From an uncultured Klebsiella sp. (GTDB lineage Bacteria; Pseudomonadota; Gammaproteobacteria; Enterobacterales; Enterobacteriaceae): a DNA stretch of 14,236 nt. Shown piece by piece: positions 7,318 through 14,236 of the stretch (position 1 is its first letter; each line of letters begins with the position of its first letter). The notes beneath the pieces are model-generated. The model searched no databases and was not told where the DNA came from. It worked only from the letters and a program-made list of their open reading frames with translations. The stretch lies in NCBI GenBank assembly GCA_902490055.1, contig CABUCP010000026.1, forward strand, positions 1-14,236. The letters are read 5' to 3'. Made by a program: the position numbers and the translations under genes.

Positions 7318-7321
7318 GGAG
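7316..7321 (+). promoter_or_regulatory. Shine-Dalgarno AAGGAG before a double ATG
   Basis: AAGGAG overlaps the cupin stop codon region and lies 2 nt before ATG 7324 and 5 nt before ATG 7327. The spacing favours initiation at the second ATG, one residue shorter than the longest reading. Confidence 0.6.
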
Positions 7322-7323
7322 CG

Positions 7324-8097
7324 ATGATGACGGGTTTTCGTGAACAAGGAAGCGGTATTCCGCTGACGCTGCTGCACGGCATCAGTTCCGGCGCGGCTTC
7401 CTGGCATAAACAGATGGCGCTGCCCGGCTACCGCGTGCTGGCCTGGGACATGCCCGGTTATGGCGAAAGCCCGATGCTATCGACGGCGCAGGCGGATGCC
7501 GGCGATTACGCCGACGCGCTGGCGCTGATGCTGGATCGCGCCGGGGTACGGCAAACCGTGCTGCTCGGCCATTCGCTGGGCGCGCTGGTGGCGGCGGCCT
7601 TCGCCGCTAAATATCCGCGGCGGGTGCTTTATCTGGCGCTGGCCGACGTCGCGCAGGGCTATGGCCAGGCGGAGGCCGGACAGCGTGAAAAAGTCTGGCA
7701 AGGCCGTCAGCAGCAGATGGCGCAGGGCGGCGAGGCGATGGCGCAGGGCCGGGCGGCAAAACTGCTGCGCCCCTGCGCGCGCGAAACCGATGTGGCGACG
7801 GTGGCGGCGGGTATGCGCAGGTTGCGTAGCGAAGGCTACCTCGCCGCCGCGTGGATGCTGGCGCATGACGATATTCACCGCTGGCTGGCTAACTATCGCG
7901 GTCGCTTTTCGGTGTGGTGCGGCGAGCAGGATGCGATTACCCAGCCGGAGCTGGTTCAGGGAGTGGCGCTGCGTTACGGCGTCCCATATATCGCCATACC
8001 GCAGGCCGGGCACGCCAGCTATCTCGATAACGAAACCTTTTTTAATCAACAGCTTTTACGCATAGGGGAAGAGGTGCGCGATGAATGCACAAATTGA
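7324..8097 (+). CDS. Alpha/beta-hydrolase, possible ring-cleavage-product hydrolase
   Basis: A 257-residue hydrolase with the full triad: nucleophile Ser84 in GHSLG (82-86), Asp203 in GEQD (200-203) and His230 in AGH (228-230). The oxyanion HG pair is at 18-19, and a helical lid (~112-185) is unusually rich in Gln, Ala and Gly. The size and fold match meta-cleavage-product C-C hydrolases and enol-lactone hydrolases. With an extradiol dioxygenase upstream, hydrolysis of a ring-opened dienoate is the simplest role, but an esterase or amidase acting on the entering substrate fits equally. Either ATG of the ATGATG pair (7324 or 7327) could be used. Its last 17 nt overlap the next gene, implying coupled translation. 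Confidence 0.87.
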   Translation: MMTGFREQGSGIPLTLLHGISSGAASWHKQMALPGYRVLAWDMPGYGESPMLSTAQADAGDYADALALMLDRAGVRQTVLLGHSLGALVAAAFAAKYPRRVLYLALADVAQGYGQAEAGQREKVWQGRQQQMAQGGEAMAQGRAAKLLRPCARETDVATVAAGMRRLRSEGYLAAAWMLAHDDIHRWLANYRGRFSVWCGEQDAITQPELVQGVALRYGVPYIAIPQAGHASYLDNETFFNQQLLRIGEEVRDECTN

Positions 8098-8875
8098 AGG
8101 ACGCGTCGCGGTGGTCACCGGCGGATCGTCAGGAATCGGCTTTGAAACGCTGCGCCTGCTGCTGGGCGAAGGGGCGAAAGTCGCTTTTTGCGGCCGTAAC
8201 CCGGACCGTCTGGCCAGCGCCCATGCGGCGCTGCAGAACGAATACCCAGAAGGCGAGGTGTTCTCCTGGCGCTGCGACGTTCTGAATGAAGCGGAAGTTC
8301 AGGCCTTCGCTGACGCGGTAGCCGCGCGTTTCGGCGGCGCCGATATGCTGATCAACAACGCCGGCCAGGGCTATGTCGCTCACTTTGCCGATACGCCGCG
8401 CGAAGCCTGGCTACACGAAGCCGAACTGAAGCTGTTCGGCGTGATTAACCCGGTGAAGGCCTTCCAGCCACAGCTTGAGCAGTCGGACATAGCCTCGATT
8501 ACCTGCGTGAACTCGCTGCTGGCGCTGCAGCCGGAAGAACACATGATTGCCACCTCCGCCGCCCGCGCCGCGCTGCTCAATATGACGCTGACTCTATCGA
8601 AAGAGCTGGTGGAGAAAGGCATTCGCGTGAATTCCATTCTGCTGGGGATGGTTGAGTCCGGGCAGTGGCAGCGCCGTTTCGAAAATCGCAGCGATAAAAG
8701 CCAGAGCTGGCCGCAGTGGACTGCCGATATCGCCCGTAAGCGCGGGATCCCGATGGCGCGTCTTGGTAAGCCGCAGGAACCGGCGCAGGCGCTGTTGTTC
8801 CTCGCTTCGCCGCTGGCTTCCTTTACCACCGGCGCGGCGCTGGACGTTTCCGGCGGCTTCTGCCGCCACCTGTAA
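8081..8875 (+). CDS. SDR-fold protein with catalytic Tyr/Lys replaced by Thr/Arg
   Basis: A 264-residue Rossmann protein of the short-chain dehydrogenase superfamily. The cofactor part is normal: TGGSSGIG (13-20), CGR at 37-39 (suggesting NADP) and NNAG (92-95). The C-terminal end DVSGG is also typical. The catalytic centre is not: from Ser145 the usual Tyr 13 residues later is Thr158, and the Lys four further on is Arg162 (ATSAAR at 157-162). The reading frame is intact and the rest is well conserved, so this does not look like a decayed gene. It may be a divergent SDR subfamily with another acid/base, or a non-redox enzyme. The start at 8081 follows GGGGAAGAGG (8065-8074) and lies within the hydrolase gene. 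Confidence 0.85.
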   Translation: MNAQIEGRVAVVTGGSSGIGFETLRLLLGEGAKVAFCGRNPDRLASAHAALQNEYPEGEVFSWRCDVLNEAEVQAFADAVAARFGGADMLINNAGQGYVAHFADTPREAWLHEAELKLFGVINPVKAFQPQLEQSDIASITCVNSLLALQPEEHMIATSAARAALLNMTLTLSKELVEKGIRVNSILLGMVESGQWQRRFENRSDKSQSWPQWTADIARKRGIPMARLGKPQEPAQALLFLASPLASFTTGAALDVSGGFCRHL

Positions 8876-8881
8876 GGAAAG

Positions 8882-9649
8882 ATGATGAAAAAGGTCATGT
8901 TAATCGGCTATGGCGCGATGGCGCAGGCGGTGATCGAGCGTCTGCCGCCGCAGGTGTCGCTGGGATGGATCGTGGCGCGTGAATCGCACCATGCCGCGAT
9001 TCGCCAGCAGTTCGACCACACGGTGACGCCGCTTACCGATCCGCTGCAGTGCGGCGGGACGCCGGACCTGGTGCTGGAATGCGCCAGCCAGCAGGCGGTC
9101 GCGCAGTATGGCGAAGCGGTGCTGGCGCGCGGCTGGCATCTGGCGGTGATTTCGACCGGCGCGCTGGCCGACAGCGAACTGGAGCGGCGTTTACGCCTGG
9201 CGGGCGGCAAACTGACGCTACTGGCTGGCGCGGTGGCCGGAATTGATGGCCTGGCGGCGGCAAAAGAGGGCGGTCTTGAGCGCGTGACCTATCAATCGCG
9301 TAAAAGCCCGGCCAGCTGGCGCGGCAGCTATGCCGAGCAGCTTATCGACCTCAGCGCGGTCAATGAAGCGCACATTTTCTTTGAAGGCAGCGCCCGCGAG
9401 GCAGCGCGGCTATTTCCGGCGAATGCCAACGTGGCGGCAACCATCGCGCTGGGCGGTATTGGCCTTGACGCGACCCGGGTGCAGCTAATGGTCGATCCTG
9501 CGACCCAACGCAACACCCATACGCTGCACGCCGAAGGGCTGTTCGGCGAGTTTCACCTGGAGTTGAGCGGCCTGCCGCTCGCCAGCAATCCGAAAACATC
9601 GACCCTGGCGGCACTGAGCGCGGTACGCGCCTGCCGCGAGCTGGCGTAA
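8882..9649 (+). CDS. L-aspartate dehydrogenase family NAD(P)-dependent oxidoreductase
   Basis: A 255-residue protein matching the aspartate dehydrogenase (NadX-type) family along its length. It has an N-terminal nucleotide fold with GYGAMA (9-14), ECAS (66-69), AGAVAGIDGL (115-124, the conserved glycine-rich catalytic-domain turn), the FPANANVAAT segment (178-187), NTH (211-213) and NPKTS (236-240). Family members interconvert L-aspartate and oxaloacetate/iminoaspartate with NAD(P). In NAD synthesis they sit beside nadA/nadC, which are absent here. Placement with an aldehyde dehydrogenase and a ThDP enzyme suggests a catabolic job: oxidative deamination of an amino acid, or handling of an imine from ring breakdown. 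The ATG at 8885 is better spaced from AAGGA (8874-8878) than the one at 8882. Confidence 0.86.
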   Translation: MMKKVMLIGYGAMAQAVIERLPPQVSLGWIVARESHHAAIRQQFDHTVTPLTDPLQCGGTPDLVLECASQQAVAQYGEAVLARGWHLAVISTGALADSELERRLRLAGGKLTLLAGAVAGIDGLAAAKEGGLERVTYQSRKSPASWRGSYAEQLIDLSAVNEAHIFFEGSAREAARLFPANANVAATIALGGIGLDATRVQLMVDPATQRNTHTLHAEGLFGEFHLELSGLPLASNPKTSTLAALSAVRACRELA

Positions 9650-9664
9650 TGCAGAGAGGCTGAG

Positions 9665-11134
9665 ATGGACGAATTAGACATTTTTATCGGCGGCCAGTGG
9701 CGGCGCGGCGGCGGCAACCTGATGCACAGCCAGTTCCCGGCGGATGGTTCGCTTAACGCGGCGCTGCATGCGGCAAGCCTCGACGATTTGCAGGAGGCGA
9801 TCGACTGCGCCGACCGCGCCTGGCGGGAACCTACATGGCGGGCGATGCTGCCGCATCAGCGGGCGAAGATCCTGCACAAGGTCGCCGATCTGATTGAAGC
9901 GCAGGTTGATGAATTAACCCGTAAACAGAGCCGCGATAACGGCAAACCGCTGGCGGAAGCGCGAGGGCTGGTGATGAGCGCGGCGGGTACCGCGCGCTAT
10001 TTTGCCGCCGCCTGCGAACTGCTCGAGGGCGAGCTGCCGACGCCGCGTCAGGCGGATTTGTTGACCCTTAGCCGTTATGAAGCGCTAGGCGTGGTGGCGG
10101 CGATCACCCCGTGGAACTCGCCGATCGCCAGCGAAATGCAGAAGGTGGCTCCGGCGATCGCCGCCGGTAACGCGGTGATCCTCAAACCGGCGGAAGCCAC
10201 GCCGCTGATGGCGCTGGAGCTGGCGAAGATCTTTGAACTGGCCGGTCTACCTGCCGGGCTGCTGAGCGTACTACCAGGCAAAGGATCGATCATCGGCGAT
10301 GCGCTGGCCCACCATCCCAAGGTGCGAAAAATTTCCTTTACCGGCGGCACGACTACCGGGCGCCATCTGGCGCACGTAGCGGCGGAAAAGCTGATCCCGG
10401 CGTCGCTGGAGCTGGGCGGTAAATCGCCGACCATCGTGCTGGAAGACGCCGATATCGAGCAGGCGGCGCGGGGGATCTGCTACGGCATTTTCAGCTCCGG
10501 CGGCCAGGCCTGCATCGCCGGCTCGCGGCTGTTTGTTCATGACAAAGTGTATCCGCAATTAATGGCCCGCCTGCTGGAGTTAACCCAAGGGCTGCGGGTT
10601 GGTCATCCGTTCAGCGCTGGCACCCACGTCGGGCCGCTGATCAACGATAAACACCGCCAGAGCGTGCTGGAGTACGTCGAGCTGGCGAAACGCGAAGGCG
10701 GCAGCGTGCTGTGCGGCGGCGAGATCCCGGCGGATCCGGCGCTGGCGGCGGGCAGCTACTTTCTGCCGACGATCGTTGAAGGACTGAACAACCAGGCCCG
10801 CGTTTGCCAGGAAGAGATCTTCGGGCCAGTACTGGTGGCGATGCGCTTTAGCGATGAAGCGGCGCTGATCCGCGAGGCCAATGATTCGGTCTTCGGACTG
10901 GCGGCGGGGATCTGGACCCGCAATACCGGTCGCGCCCTACGTCTGAGCGAGCAACTGGAAGCCGGTACGGTGTGGATCAACACCTACAAGGTTTTCTCCA
11001 TTTCGACCCCGTTTGGGGGCTTTAAAGAGAGCGGTCTGGGCCGTGAAAAAGGCATCCAGGGACTGAAGGCCTGGATGCAACAAAAGAGCATTTATCTGGC
11101 GACGGGTAATAACGTCAACCACTGGTGCGACTGA
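9665..11134 (+). CDS. NAD(P)-dependent aldehyde dehydrogenase
   Basis: A 489-residue full-length ALDH. The catalytic residues are all present: Asn151 in PWN, Lys174 in KPAE, FTGG (225-228), general base Glu249 in LELGG, and nucleophile Cys283 in GQAC. The C-terminal EEIFGPV and FGGFKESGLGRE signatures are intact. It oxidises an aldehyde to a carboxylate with NAD(P)H formation in the cytoplasm. The family resemblance is to betaine-aldehyde and hydroxymuconic-semialdehyde dehydrogenases, but substrate class cannot be assigned. It lies 15 nt after the aspartate-dehydrogenase-like gene and 14 nt before the ThDP enzyme gene, so the aldehyde probably comes from the latter or from the ring-cleavage route. 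Confidence 0.93.
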   Translation: MDELDIFIGGQWRRGGGNLMHSQFPADGSLNAALHAASLDDLQEAIDCADRAWREPTWRAMLPHQRAKILHKVADLIEAQVDELTRKQSRDNGKPLAEARGLVMSAAGTARYFAAACELLEGELPTPRQADLLTLSRYEALGVVAAITPWNSPIASEMQKVAPAIAAGNAVILKPAEATPLMALELAKIFELAGLPAGLLSVLPGKGSIIGDALAHHPKVRKISFTGGTTTGRHLAHVAAEKLIPASLELGGKSPTIVLEDADIEQAARGICYGIFSSGGQACIAGSRLFVHDKVYPQLMARLLELTQGLRVGHPFSAGTHVGPLINDKHRQSVLEYVELAKREGGSVLCGGEIPADPALAAGSYFLPTIVEGLNNQARVCQEEIFGPVLVAMRFSDEAALIREANDSVFGLAAGIWTRNTGRALRLSEQLEAGTVWINTYKVFSISTPFGGFKESGLGREKGIQGLKAWMQQKSIYLATGNNVNHWCD

Positions 11135-11148
11135 GAAAAGGGTGAGTA

Positions 11149-12789
11149 ATGAGCGAAATGATAACCGTCGGCGATGCCATCGCCAGAACGCTGGAGCAGT
11201 ATCACGTTGAAGCCATTTATGGCGTCATTTCTATTCACAACCTGCCGATCGCCGATGCTGTCGGTCAGCGGGAAAAAATCCGCTTTGTCCCGGCGCGCGG
11301 CGAAGCGGGCTCGGTGACCATGGCCGACGCCCACGGGCGTTTTTCCGGGCTCGGCGTCGCGTTGACCAGCACCGGCGCGGGCGCGGGCAACGCGGTTGGC
11401 GCGCTGGTGGAAGCGATGAACGCCTGCACGCCGCTGCTGCACCTGACCGGACAGGTCGAAAAAGCCTGGCTGGACGCCGACACCGGTTTCATTCATGAAA
11501 CCCGCGATCAGTTGACCTTCCTGAAAGCCAGTTCGAAGCGCGCTTATCGCATCAGCAACGCTAACCAGGCGCTGGCTATCCTGCATAAGGCGATTCAGGA
11601 AGCGCAAACGCCGCCGTGTGGCCCGGTTTCGGTGGAGATTCCCATCGATATTCAGAGCGCCAAAATCCCGCTTTCGCTGCTGACCGCGCCGTTGAAACGC
11701 ACACCGGCGGCGGAACCGGAAGCGTCGATGGTTGATGCGCTGTGGGCGCAACTTAAGCAGGCGAAGCAGCCGCTGCTGTGGCTCGGCGGCGGCGCGTTAG
11801 AAAGCGGCGAGGCGGTGAAGACGCTGGCGGATGCCGGAGTGACGGTGATTTCCAGCACCCATGGCCGCGGTATTCTGGCGGATAGCCATCGCGCCAGCCT
11901 GCGCGCATTTCACAATTCCCCGTCGGTTGAAGCGTTGATTTCACAATGTGATTTCACACTGGTTGCCGGCTCGCGGCTGCGTAGTAATGAGACCCGCTCC
12001 TGGACGCTGGCGCTGCCGACGCCGCGGGTGCAGATTGATATCGACCCGGCGGCAGCCAGCCGTAACTATCTGATGGACAATACGCTGGTGGCGGATAGCC
12101 GCGCGTTATTGGGCGCTCTGGCAGCGCGGGTGCAGGGCAGAATGTGGGGTGACGCGAATTGGGATAGCCAGCTTAAAGAGGCGGTGGCGGTAGCGGAGCA
12201 GGGGCTACGCGAGCAGTGCGGCGCTTACGCTAAATTGAATGACGCGATTGCTCAGGCGCTGCCGGATGACGGCATTATGGTGCGTGATATTACCGTTTCC
12301 GGCAGCCTGTGGGGCAGCCGTTTGTTCCGCGCGCACGGCCCGCTGATGAATATTCATTCTCTGGCCGGAGCCATCGGGATGGGGCTGCCGATGGCGATCG
12401 GCACCGCTATTGCCAATCCGCAGCGTAAAGTGGTTGGCCTGGTCGGCGATGGCGGCCTGAGCCTGAATCTTGGCGAGCTGGCGACCCTGGCGCAGGAAAA
12501 GGCCAACGTGACGCTGCTGATTATGAACGACGGCGGCTATGGCGTGATGCGCGGTATTCAGGATAAATACTTTGGCGGCCGCCAGTATTACAACGAGCTG
12601 CATACGCCGGACTTTACGCTGCTGGCGCAGGCGATCGGCCTGCAGGCGTGGAGCGTGGAACGGGCGGAGGATTTCCAGGCGGTGATGACCGAAGCGCTGG
12701 CGATGCCGGGGCCATCGGTGGTGGAAGTTAAAATGGGCCAGATTGGCGCGCTGCGCTTTGCCGGCCCGCCGCAGAAGACGCTGTATTAA
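11149..12789 (+). CDS. Thiamine-diphosphate-dependent enzyme, probable 2-oxo acid decarboxylase
   Basis: A 546-residue enzyme with the three-domain acetolactate synthase/benzoylformate decarboxylase layout: PYR domain (~5-170), central domain (~190-330) and PP domain (~365-535). Catalytic Glu52 lies in RGEAGS. The ThDP/Mg motif begins at GDGG (433-436) and ends at NDGGYG (460-465). The usual GVPG turn after the first strand is replaced by GVISIHNLP (25-33), placing His30 near the active site and marking an unusual subfamily. No FAD-specific feature or regulatory-subunit gene suggests acetolactate synthase. With a probable deaminating dehydrogenase and an aldehyde dehydrogenase next door, decarboxylation of a 2-oxo acid to an aldehyde is the best inference; a carboligase is possible. 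Last gene of the operon. Confidence 0.9.
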   Translation: MSEMITVGDAIARTLEQYHVEAIYGVISIHNLPIADAVGQREKIRFVPARGEAGSVTMADAHGRFSGLGVALTSTGAGAGNAVGALVEAMNACTPLLHLTGQVEKAWLDADTGFIHETRDQLTFLKASSKRAYRISNANQALAILHKAIQEAQTPPCGPVSVEIPIDIQSAKIPLSLLTAPLKRTPAAEPEASMVDALWAQLKQAKQPLLWLGGGALESGEAVKTLADAGVTVISSTHGRGILADSHRASLRAFHNSPSVEALISQCDFTLVAGSRLRSNETRSWTLALPTPRVQIDIDPAAASRNYLMDNTLVADSRALLGALAARVQGRMWGDANWDSQLKEAVAVAEQGLREQCGAYAKLNDAIAQALPDDGIMVRDITVSGSLWGSRLFRAHGPLMNIHSLAGAIGMGLPMAIGTAIANPQRKVVGLVGDGGLSLNLGELATLAQEKANVTLLIMNDGGYGVMRGIQDKYFGGRQYYNELHTPDFTLLAQAIGLQAWSVERAEDFQAVMTEALAMPGPSVVEVKMGQIGALRFAGPPQKTLY

Positions 12790-12800
12790 TTTAAAGCCAG

Positions 12801-12915
12801 TGACCCCAACCCTCTCCCTTCCGGGGAGAGGGTACCGCACGGCACAGGGGGTTAATCAAGGCGCCGGGCGGTTGCTCCTGCGCGCCGGGAGAGGGCCGGC
12901 CCACAGGAGAGGGTT
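12801..12915. repeat. REP-like palindromic repeat of the CCCTCTCCC/GGGAGAGGG type
   Basis: This gap between convergent genes contains one CCCTCTCCC (12810-12818) and three GAGAGGG-type units (12823-12832, 12887-12895, 12906-12913). It also has the self-complementary GGCCGGCC (12894-12901), pairing arms CTCCTG/CAGGAG (12875-12880 with 12904-12909) and GGCGC/GCGCC (12860-12864 with 12882-12886). Such elements, with flanking CACCCCAACCC-like and GGGCGGTTGCTCC-like sequence, recur in intergenic regions of Klebsiella and Enterobacter; membership is recognised by eye, not by search. Confidence 0.7.
12809..12833. terminator. 10-bp GC-rich hairpin, probable bidirectional terminator or mRNA end
   Basis: ACCCTCTCCC (12809-12818) pairs perfectly with GGGAGAGGGT (12824-12833) around a 5-nt loop. 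It starts 19 nt after the ThDP-enzyme stop and lies beyond the porin stop on the other strand, so it can form at the 3' end of both convergent transcripts. No long U-run follows, so it may stabilise the RNA ends rather than terminate by itself. Confidence 0.5.
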
Positions 12916-12925
12916 CATCTCACGG

Positions 12926-14194
12926 TTAAAACACGTTAAACGGATATTCGACGTAGAACCGCACTTCATTACCGCTAACGTTATAGTCGCTGGCGTTGCT
13001 GGAAACGCGCAGTACTGAATAGCGTAGTCTGAATTTCAAATCTTTCGCCACGCCGTTTTGCACCTGGTACTGCAACTGGTTGAACCATTCGTGTTCTTTA
13101 CCGTTGCTGGTTTCCGCGGTTTTAATGTTATCGCCACGCACGTAGGCGGTGGTCCAGCTCAGTCCTGGAAGGCCCAGTCCGGCAAAATCCAGGCCATAGG
13201 AGGCCTGCCAGGAGCGTTCATCTTCGCCGTTAAAATCGGACCAGTATGAGTTGGCTAGCCAGATGGTGTTGCCGCCGTCGCCGACGCCGCCCTGATTCTG
13301 ATAGCCGCCGTAGTGGTAGCCGGTGCTGCCGCTGCTTTGCTGGTAAGCGACTTTAAAGGTGTGAATGTCCCAGATGTAGCTGGCGGCCAGGCTCCAGATG
13401 CTGTTGCTGCGCCCGGTGTCATTGGCATCGGCATACGCTTGATCCAGCCGTGAGTTATAGCCGTTGAAATCAAGCACCAACTGCTGGCCGGTGGCGAATG
13501 GCTGTTTGTAATTCAGGCCGAGATACTGCTTATTCAGCACGTCTTCGACGTGCGAAGCGTATAGCGCGCCGCTGAGTTGATCGTTGAACTGATAGCTGGC
13601 GCCGCCGAAGGCCAGGCTCTTCAGGCCGCTGTTGTGGCTGTCGTCGCTTTTGCGCTGCTGATCGGTGAGATAGCCGGCGTTAATTTCCAGACCGTCGATT
13701 TCCCTTGAAGTCAGCATGGCGCCGGTATAGCTCTCGTACAGCAGGCGCGAATCGTCGGCGTAGACGATAGGCAGCATCGGACGCTGGCTACCGTAGCTCA
13801 GTACGGTATTAGAGAAACGCATTTTGGCGGTGGCGCCGAATTTAGCGAGATCGGACTTCGCGCGACCGTCATCATCCTGGGCGAAAAAGTCGATGCCGCC
13901 CGCGCCGCTACGGCCACGGCCGCCATCAAGGCGCACGGCGTACTGCGCGATACCGTCAACGCCGAAGCCGACCGGCCCCTGGGTAAAGCCGGATTCGAAG
14001 GTGGCGATAATACCCTGGCCCCATTCGGCCTTATCCGCCAGCCCATCGCGATAATCGCGTTTGATATAAGCGTTACGTAAAAAGAGATCCAGATGGCTGT
14101 CTTCAATAAAGCCCTGGCTCGTTGATTGTTGGCTGGCAAAAGTTGGTGCGGCGGCAATAATGCCAAGTGCGATTAACGATAATTCTTTTTTCAC
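12926..14194 (-). CDS. OprD-family outer-membrane porin
   Basis: A 422-residue porin read on the minus strand. The proposed GTG start at 14194 gives a clean signal peptide: KKEL, then a hydrophobic stretch (LSLIALGIIAAAP), with cleavage expected after FA at residue 20. The mature part begins with the OprD-like region containing LFLRNAYIKRDYRDG, has alternating aromatic/polar beta-strand patterns throughout, and ends in YPFNVF with the terminal Phe typical of outer-membrane barrels. OprD proteins pass small acidic or basic solutes and aromatic acids (PhaK, BenF, VanP types). The frame stays open to the window edge (14236), so a start further upstream is possible; no strong ribosome site is seen before 14194. 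Convergent with the operon, it likely has its own promoter outside the window. Confidence 0.87.
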   Translation of the reverse strand: MKKELSLIALGIIAAAPTFASQQSTSQGFIEDSHLDLFLRNAYIKRDYRDGLADKAEWGQGIIATFESGFTQGPVGFGVDGIAQYAVRLDGGRGRSGAGGIDFFAQDDDGRAKSDLAKFGATAKMRFSNTVLSYGSQRPMLPIVYADDSRLLYESYTGAMLTSREIDGLEINAGYLTDQQRKSDDSHNSGLKSLAFGGASYQFNDQLSGALYASHVEDVLNKQYLGLNYKQPFATGQQLVLDFNGYNSRLDQAYADANDTGRSNSIWSLAASYIWDIHTFKVAYQQSSGSTGYHYGGYQNQGGVGDGGNTIWLANSYWSDFNGEDERSWQASYGLDFAGLGLPGLSWTTAYVRGDNIKTAETSNGKEHEWFNQLQYQVQNGVAKDLKFRLRYSVLRVSSNASDYNVSGNEVRFYVEYPFNVF

Positions 14195-14236
14195 TGAGGG
14201 CACGTCTCTGTCTGTCGGTATATTCAAGGGAATCAC

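Noticed and set aside
8882..9649. NAD biosynthesis aspartate dehydrogenase (nadX)
   Set aside because: The family is right, but nadA and nadC are not nearby and the gene is inside a catabolic operon, so the biosynthetic symbol is withheld.
11092..11751. Open frame on the minus strand across the ALDH/ThDP gene junction (219 codons)
   Set aside because: It is antisense to two well-supported genes, Arg-rich and without domain features; a by-product of GC-rich codon usage.
11149..12789. Acetolactate synthase large subunit (ilvB/ilvI/ilvG)
   Set aside because: No adjacent small regulatory subunit, an altered N-terminal turn, and a catabolic context with an aldehyde dehydrogenase; a branched-chain biosynthetic role is unlikely.
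1..14236. Mobile element, CRISPR array, tRNA or rRNA genes
   Set aside because: No transposase or integrase gene, no regularly spaced repeats and no tRNA or rRNA sequence was recognised. The recombinase-like protein at 393-701 lacks a catalytic domain.

Overview
The window looks like chromosomal DNA of a GC-rich enterobacterium of the Klebsiella/Raoultella/Enterobacter type. This is inferred from four things: the codon and GC character, tightly packed genes with ATGA/TGATG junctions, several enterobacterial Chi octamers (GCTGGTGG), and a CCCTCTCCC/GGGAGAGGG palindromic repeat at the end of the operon. No mobile element, tRNA, rRNA or CRISPR array is visible.

Positions 73 to 12789 hold thirteen genes on the + strand, probably one long catabolic operon. 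The front part (73-2483) encodes a Rieske ferredoxin, a small protein resembling the DNA-binding domain of serine recombinases, a 340-residue Rieske non-heme iron oxygenase without a beta subunit, and a short-chain dehydrogenase suited to cis-dihydrodiol oxidation. An IclR-family regulator follows (2497-3285). A perfect 16-bp palindrome just ahead of the first gene (38-53) is a good candidate for its operator. After an 88-bp gap come a two-domain extradiol ring-cleavage dioxygenase, the FAD/NADH ferredoxin reductase that completes the electron chain, an MFS organic-anion transporter, a cupin protein, an alpha/beta hydrolase and a second short-chain dehydrogenase with an altered catalytic motif.

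The distal part (8882-12789) is the less usual half: an aspartate-dehydrogenase-family protein, an aldehyde dehydrogenase and a ThDP-dependent decarboxylase-like enzyme. Together they could take an amino acid or imine to a 2-oxo acid, then an aldehyde, then a carboxylic acid. The right end (minus strand, 14194-12926) carries an OprD-family outer-membrane porin, convergent with the operon and separated from it by a REP-like repeat with hairpins.

Read together, the locus looks like a complete uptake and degradation system for an aromatic acid: porin and MFS for entry, Rieske system and dehydrogenase for catechol formation, extradiol enzyme for ring opening, hydrolase and cupin for intermediates. 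The aromatic may well carry nitrogen or an amino-acid-like side chain. The substrate cannot be read from the sequence, and I could not match the gene order to a named pathway, so gene symbols are left empty.
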